Assembly: GCA_022865845.1 (NCBI GenBank)
Contig: JALHUC010000062.1
Coordinates: 1-8,805, forward strand
Origin: a bacterium
GTDB taxonomy: Bacteria; BMS3Abin14
Reading direction: 5' to 3'
DNA length: 8,805 nucleotides
Part shown: in pieces, positions 6,477 through 8,805 of the stretch
Numbering within the stretch: the stretch's first letter is position 1
How the letters are laid out: every line of letters starts with the position of its first letter
Position numbers and translations under genes: made by a program
Notes under the pieces: model-generated
Seen by the model: only the letters and a program-made list of their open reading frames with translations
What the model was told of the DNA's origin: nothing
Database searches by the model: none

Positions 6477-7072
6477 GTCTTCCGCCTGTCTGCCGGACCG
6501 GCCTTGATGGTCACCTTGCCGTCTTTGTTAACCACCTTGAAAGCCACCTTTTCGCTGCCGTACTTTTCACGAATGGCTTTGGTCTGCTGTTCCAGCGCAC
6601 TCCGAACCTTCTCCATATCGGGTAACTTGCCGCTACCGATACTCTGGTACTCAAGGGTGAGAGCGGAAAAAAGTTCATCCATCTCTCTCTTATTGTTGGA
6701 TTGGGTGGGAACCTCATAAACTCCGGCCGCCTTTCCCTCCAGGGATTGAGTGGTTTCTGGAGTCGCTTCGGGGGCCTCTTCGGGGACAGCGGCGGGGGCC
6801 ACAATCCTCCGCTTCGGTTTCCTGCCCTCTTCGAGCTCCCTCAGGTTCCTCTGCCAGTACTGGTGATAGGTATTGTAACGGGAGATGGCCTGCTGATTGC
6901 GAAATCGCAGAGCGGTATTGGTCATGACAGTAGACGTGAGGGTACGGACCTCCCTGGCGACCTTTTCGGCAAGCTTATCGGGGGGCCTGCGCTCAATCCC
7001 GGCGAAATACTGATCGTAGGCCGCCTTCAGTTTCATAATGTCCTGTTCGAGTCTGCGTACTCTCTGTTCCAT
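6473..7072 (-). CDS. Unrecognised coiled-coil-like protein, first gene of the cluster
   Basis: The 199-residue product has three parts. Residues 1-85 form a charged helical region: RVRRLEQDIMKLKAAYDQYF, then RRPPDKL, then TALRFRNQQAISRYNTYHQYWQRNL. Residues 88-128 are an Ala/Pro/Glu linker. Residues 129-193 form a small C-terminal domain ending KVAFKVVNKDGKVTIKA. The end pattern (helices followed by a VxFxV...DGKVxIKA strand pair) recalls the C-terminal domain of deltaproteobacterial hypotheticals of the MXAN_5187 type; that is from memory and tentative. No signal peptide or membrane helix is present. The ATG has AGGGTGAG directly upstream, with only two bases between, which is close. The stop TGA overlaps the next gene's ATG. 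Being first, it would be the promoter-proximal product of the operon. Confidence 0.82.
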   Translation of the reverse strand: MEQRVRRLEQDIMKLKAAYDQYFAGIERRPPDKLAEKVAREVRTLTSTVMTNTALRFRNQQAISRYNTYHQYWQRNLRELEEGRKPKRRIVAPAAVPEEAPEATPETTQSLEGKAAGVYEVPTQSNNKREMDELFSALTLEYQSIGSGKLPDMEKVRSALEQQTKAIREKYGSEKVAFKVVNKDGKVTIKAGPADRRKT

Positions 7073-7168
7073 AACTCACCCTGGTCAAGCTTGATTAAGG
7101 TTTTCCTTCCCTTTGGTGTAATTAAAAAGGATATCAGAGGGAAGGAGGGAAATAAAGTAATAGTAATA

Positions 7169-7193
7169 GTATCATTAGAAGTTGTAGTGATAC
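7169..7193. promoter_or_regulatory. Inverted repeat, possible operator
   Basis: GTATCATTA (7169-7177) and TAGTGATAC (7185-7193) form a nine-pair dyad, including one G-T pair, around a 7-base GAAGTTG spacer. It is centred about 110 bases upstream of the first minus-strand gene and about 105 bases upstream of the glmU promoter candidate. It has no T-run. It could be a regulator site or a chance dyad in AT-rich DNA. Confidence 0.3.
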
Positions 7194-7249
7194 ATTTTCT
7201 CGGGAACCTGCCATCAGCTTGGATCTTTGCTTTCCGGAAGAAATCCCCT

Positions 7250-7270
7250 TTGGACTTTGGACTTTGGACT
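7250..7270. repeat. Heptanucleotide tandem array, unit TTGGACT, three exact copies
   Basis: Units start at 7250, 7257 and 7264. The unit is the same as at 94-121 and 188-215, over 7 kb away, and the right flank GCATTTCCCC matches the flank at 122-131 with one difference. It sits 16 bases upstream of the -35 box of the glmU promoter candidate. Confidence 0.9.
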
Positions 7271-7286
7271 GCATTTCCCCTTTCCC

Positions 7287-7315
7287 TTGACACTCCAGGG
7301 CGTTGCTGAGATATT
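7287..7315 (+). promoter_or_regulatory. Sigma70-type promoter candidate for glmU
   Basis: TTGACA (7287-7292) is a consensus -35 box. GATATT (7310-7315) matches four of six -10 positions at the ideal 17-base spacing. Transcription would begin near 7322, leaving a leader of roughly 85 bases before the glmU ATG. No riboswitch or leader peptide was recognised in that leader. Confidence 0.5.
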
Positions 7316-7405
7316 CGATTATTAAATGATTTCAGGGCTTTGATAGCTATTTTCAGGACACTCACCAGGCAAACTAACCGCCATTTGGAGATTTTTTCCG
7401 ATAAA

Positions 7406-8805
7406 ATGCCTCACCAGACAACAAACTCCCTCGTAACCATTATCCTTGCGGCCGGGAAAGGGACCCGGATGAACACCTCCCTTCCCAAGGTGCTGCACAC
7501 CCTGAGAGGCCGTCCCCTCCTCGACGCTGTACTGGACACCGCGGCCAGCCTGGGTCCGGGGAAGGTGATCGTTATCTCGGGGCATGGAGCTGACACCGTC
7601 AGATCGACGGTGGGGGAAAGGGCCGGCAATTACGAGGTGGTCGTCCAGGAACCGCAGTTAGGCACAGGTCACGCGGTTTCCCAATGTCTTGATATGCTTA
7701 CCGATCTTGAGGGCACAGTCCTGGTCCTGTCCGGAGACGTACCGAACCTGAAGCCGGAAACGGTAAGGGACCTGGCTCGATCAAGGATCGAGGCGGGCTC
7801 GGATGTCAGTATTCTCACCGGGCACCTGGAGAACCCTTCCGGTTACGGCAGGATCATCCGCACTTCTGAAGGAAAAATTATTGAGATTCGTGAACAGAGG
7901 GATCTTTCCGAAGACCAGGAGAGCATAAAGGAAGTGAACCTGGGGGTTTATGCCTTTGACGCGGCCTTTCTCACCAGGGAATTACCAAATTTGAGCAGCG
8001 ACAACGCCCAGGGGGAATACTACCTGACCGATCTTGCCAAAACGGCCGCCCAGGCTGGTAACGGGGCCACCTCACACACTACCGGGAACCATTCCGAGGC
8101 CCTGGGTATCAATACCCTTCGAGAACTGACGAAAATGGAGATGGAAATGAATCGGGAATACCTGAAAAAGCTCATGGATTCAGGGGTCCGTATCGTTGAC
8201 CCTGATCGAACCTGGATCGACGACACAGTGAGCATCGAGCCCGATGCTGTGATACACCCCACGGCTTTTCTCTATGGCCAGACAAAAATAGGGGCCGGAA
8301 CAGTTATCAGCCCCGGAGCTGTCATCACAGATTCCACTGTCGGCCGGGGGGTCCTGATAAAACCCTACTGCGTGATCACAGGTTCGACTATTGACGACAA
8401 TGCCGAGGTGGGACCTTTTGCACACATGCGGCCCGGGTCTGAGATAAAAACATCCGGCAAGATAGGCAACTTCGTTGAAACGAAGAAAGCGGTCATCGGG
8501 GTGGGAAGCAAGGTCTCCCACCTGTCCTACATCGGGGACGCCGAACTGGGTCCTGGAGTCAACATCGGTGCCGGAAGCGTTACCTGCAATTATGACGGGT
8601 TTAACAAATACAAAACAATCATAGAGGAAGGGGTATTCGTCGGGAGCGGCACCATGATGGTGGCCCCCATAACCCTGGGCAAAGGATCCCTTATCGCCGC
8701 GGGATCGACCCTGACTCAGGATGTACCTCCGGACTCACTCGCCATCGCCCGCAGCCAGCAATCGGTCAGGGAAGGGTGGGCAGCTGCAAGGCGTGAAAAG
8801 CTCAC
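7406..8805 (+). CDS. glmU: Bifunctional UDP-GlcNAc pyrophosphorylase / glucosamine-1-phosphate N-acetyltransferase, 3' end cut by the window
   Basis: The 466 codons visible cover nearly the whole enzyme (E. coli GlmU has 456 residues). GlmU acetylates glucosamine-1-phosphate, then transfers UMP to give UDP-N-acetylglucosamine, the cytoplasmic precursor of peptidoglycan and lipid A. The uridylyltransferase domain (about 1-235) has LAAGKGTRM (14-22), PKVLH (27-31), QLGTGHA (84-90), GDVP (110-113), GYGRI (146-150) and NAQGEYYLTD (200-209). The left-handed beta-helix acetyltransferase domain (about 255-460) shows hexapeptide repeats, MRPGS at 341-345, VSHLSYIGD with the probable catalytic His372, and NYDG (396-399). 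Every expected motif is present and no frameshift is seen. The ATG has only GGAG 15 bases upstream (7387-7390); an in-frame TTG at 7385 is possible but less likely. It is divergent from the SPFH cluster, with no obvious functional link. Confidence 0.97.
   Translation, partial: MPHQTTNSLVTIILAAGKGTRMNTSLPKVLHTLRGRPLLDAVLDTAASLGPGKVIVISGHGADTVRSTVGERAGNYEVVVQEPQLGTGHAVSQCLDMLTDLEGTVLVLSGDVPNLKPETVRDLARSRIEAGSDVSILTGHLENPSGYGRIIRTSEGKIIEIREQRDLSEDQESIKEVNLGVYAFDAAFLTRELPNLSSDNAQGEYYLTDLAKTAAQAGNGATSHTTGNHSEALGINTLRELTKMEMEMNREYLKKLMDSGVRIVDPDRTWIDDTVSIEPDAVIHPTAFLYGQTKIGAGTVISPGAVITDSTVGRGVLIKPYCVITGSTIDDNAEVGPFAHMRPGSEIKTSGKIGNFVETKKAVIGVGSKVSHLSYIGDAELGPGVNIGAGSVTCNYDGFNKYKTIIEEGVFVGSGTMMVAPITLGKGSLIAAGSTLTQDVPPDSLAIARSQQSVREGWAAARREKL

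Larger units (their letters stand above)
7073..7405. other. Divergent intergenic region between the SPFH cluster and glmU
   Basis: This 333-base stretch is more AT-rich than the genes around it, most clearly at 7120-7200. It holds a dyad (7169-7193), a TTGGACT array (7250-7270) and a promoter candidate for glmU (7287-7315). I could not find a convincing -35/-10 pair for the minus-strand cluster. The open frames crossing it lack ribosome sites and recognisable protein character. Confidence 0.7.

Noticed and set aside
7033..7365. Minus-strand 110-codon frame across the glmU leader
   Set aside because: Part is encoded by the TTGGACT array, no family pattern is seen, and it overlaps the start of the first cluster gene in another frame.

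Overview
The window is a GC-rich bacterial chromosome segment. The gene families suggest a deltaproteobacterium in the broad sense (Desulfobacterota- or Myxococcota-like): a slipin/NfeD pair, a YdjI-like SPFH protein with tandem zinc ribbons, and a helical protein resembling myxobacterial/deltaproteobacterial hypotheticals. This is inference from family resemblance; there is no rRNA or other firm taxonomic marker.

Layout. Seven genes lie head to tail on the minus strand between about 7072 and 220. Read in transcription order they are: (1) an unrecognised coiled-coil-like protein (7072-6473); (2) an unrecognised helical protein (6476-5961); (3) an SPFH protein with three C-terminal zinc ribbons (5968-4832); (4) a protein with two separate zinc ribbons and repeated Pro-Phe motifs (4816-3506); (5) an NfeD-type membrane serine protease (3342-1849); (6) a slipin/stomatin SPFH protein (1788-1009); (7) a YqhA-like four-helix membrane protein with a long charged tail (987-220). 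Genes 1-4 overlap or nearly touch (ATGA overlap, 8-bp GTGAGTGA overlap, 15-bp gap). Genes 5-7 are separated by short gaps. A 163-bp intergenic stretch full of hairpins divides the two halves. On the plus strand, divergent to this cluster, glmU starts at 7406 and runs off the right edge nearly complete.

Interpretation. The cluster joins two membrane-microdomain modules that are usually described apart: a YdjI-like SPFH/zinc-ribbon module (YdjFGHI in Bacillus) and the slipin-NfeD protease module (PH1511-PH1510 in Pyrococcus). It also carries two small helical proteins and a polytopic membrane protein. No PspA gene is visible. Membrane-stress or membrane-organisation function is inferred, not shown.

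Non-coding structure. Short tandem arrays of 7-bp units, with three or four copies each and several unrelated unit sequences, occur at both ends of the cluster (53-83, 94-121, 188-215, 7250-7270) and inside the NfeD reading frame (2804-2831, 2861-2884). There is one hexamer array (1809-1832). The left 219 bases hold no gene that I can support, only these repeats, a pyrimidine-rich tract and an imperfect palindrome. The 333 bases between the divergent genes hold a dyad, one heptamer array and a good sigma70-type promoter candidate for glmU.
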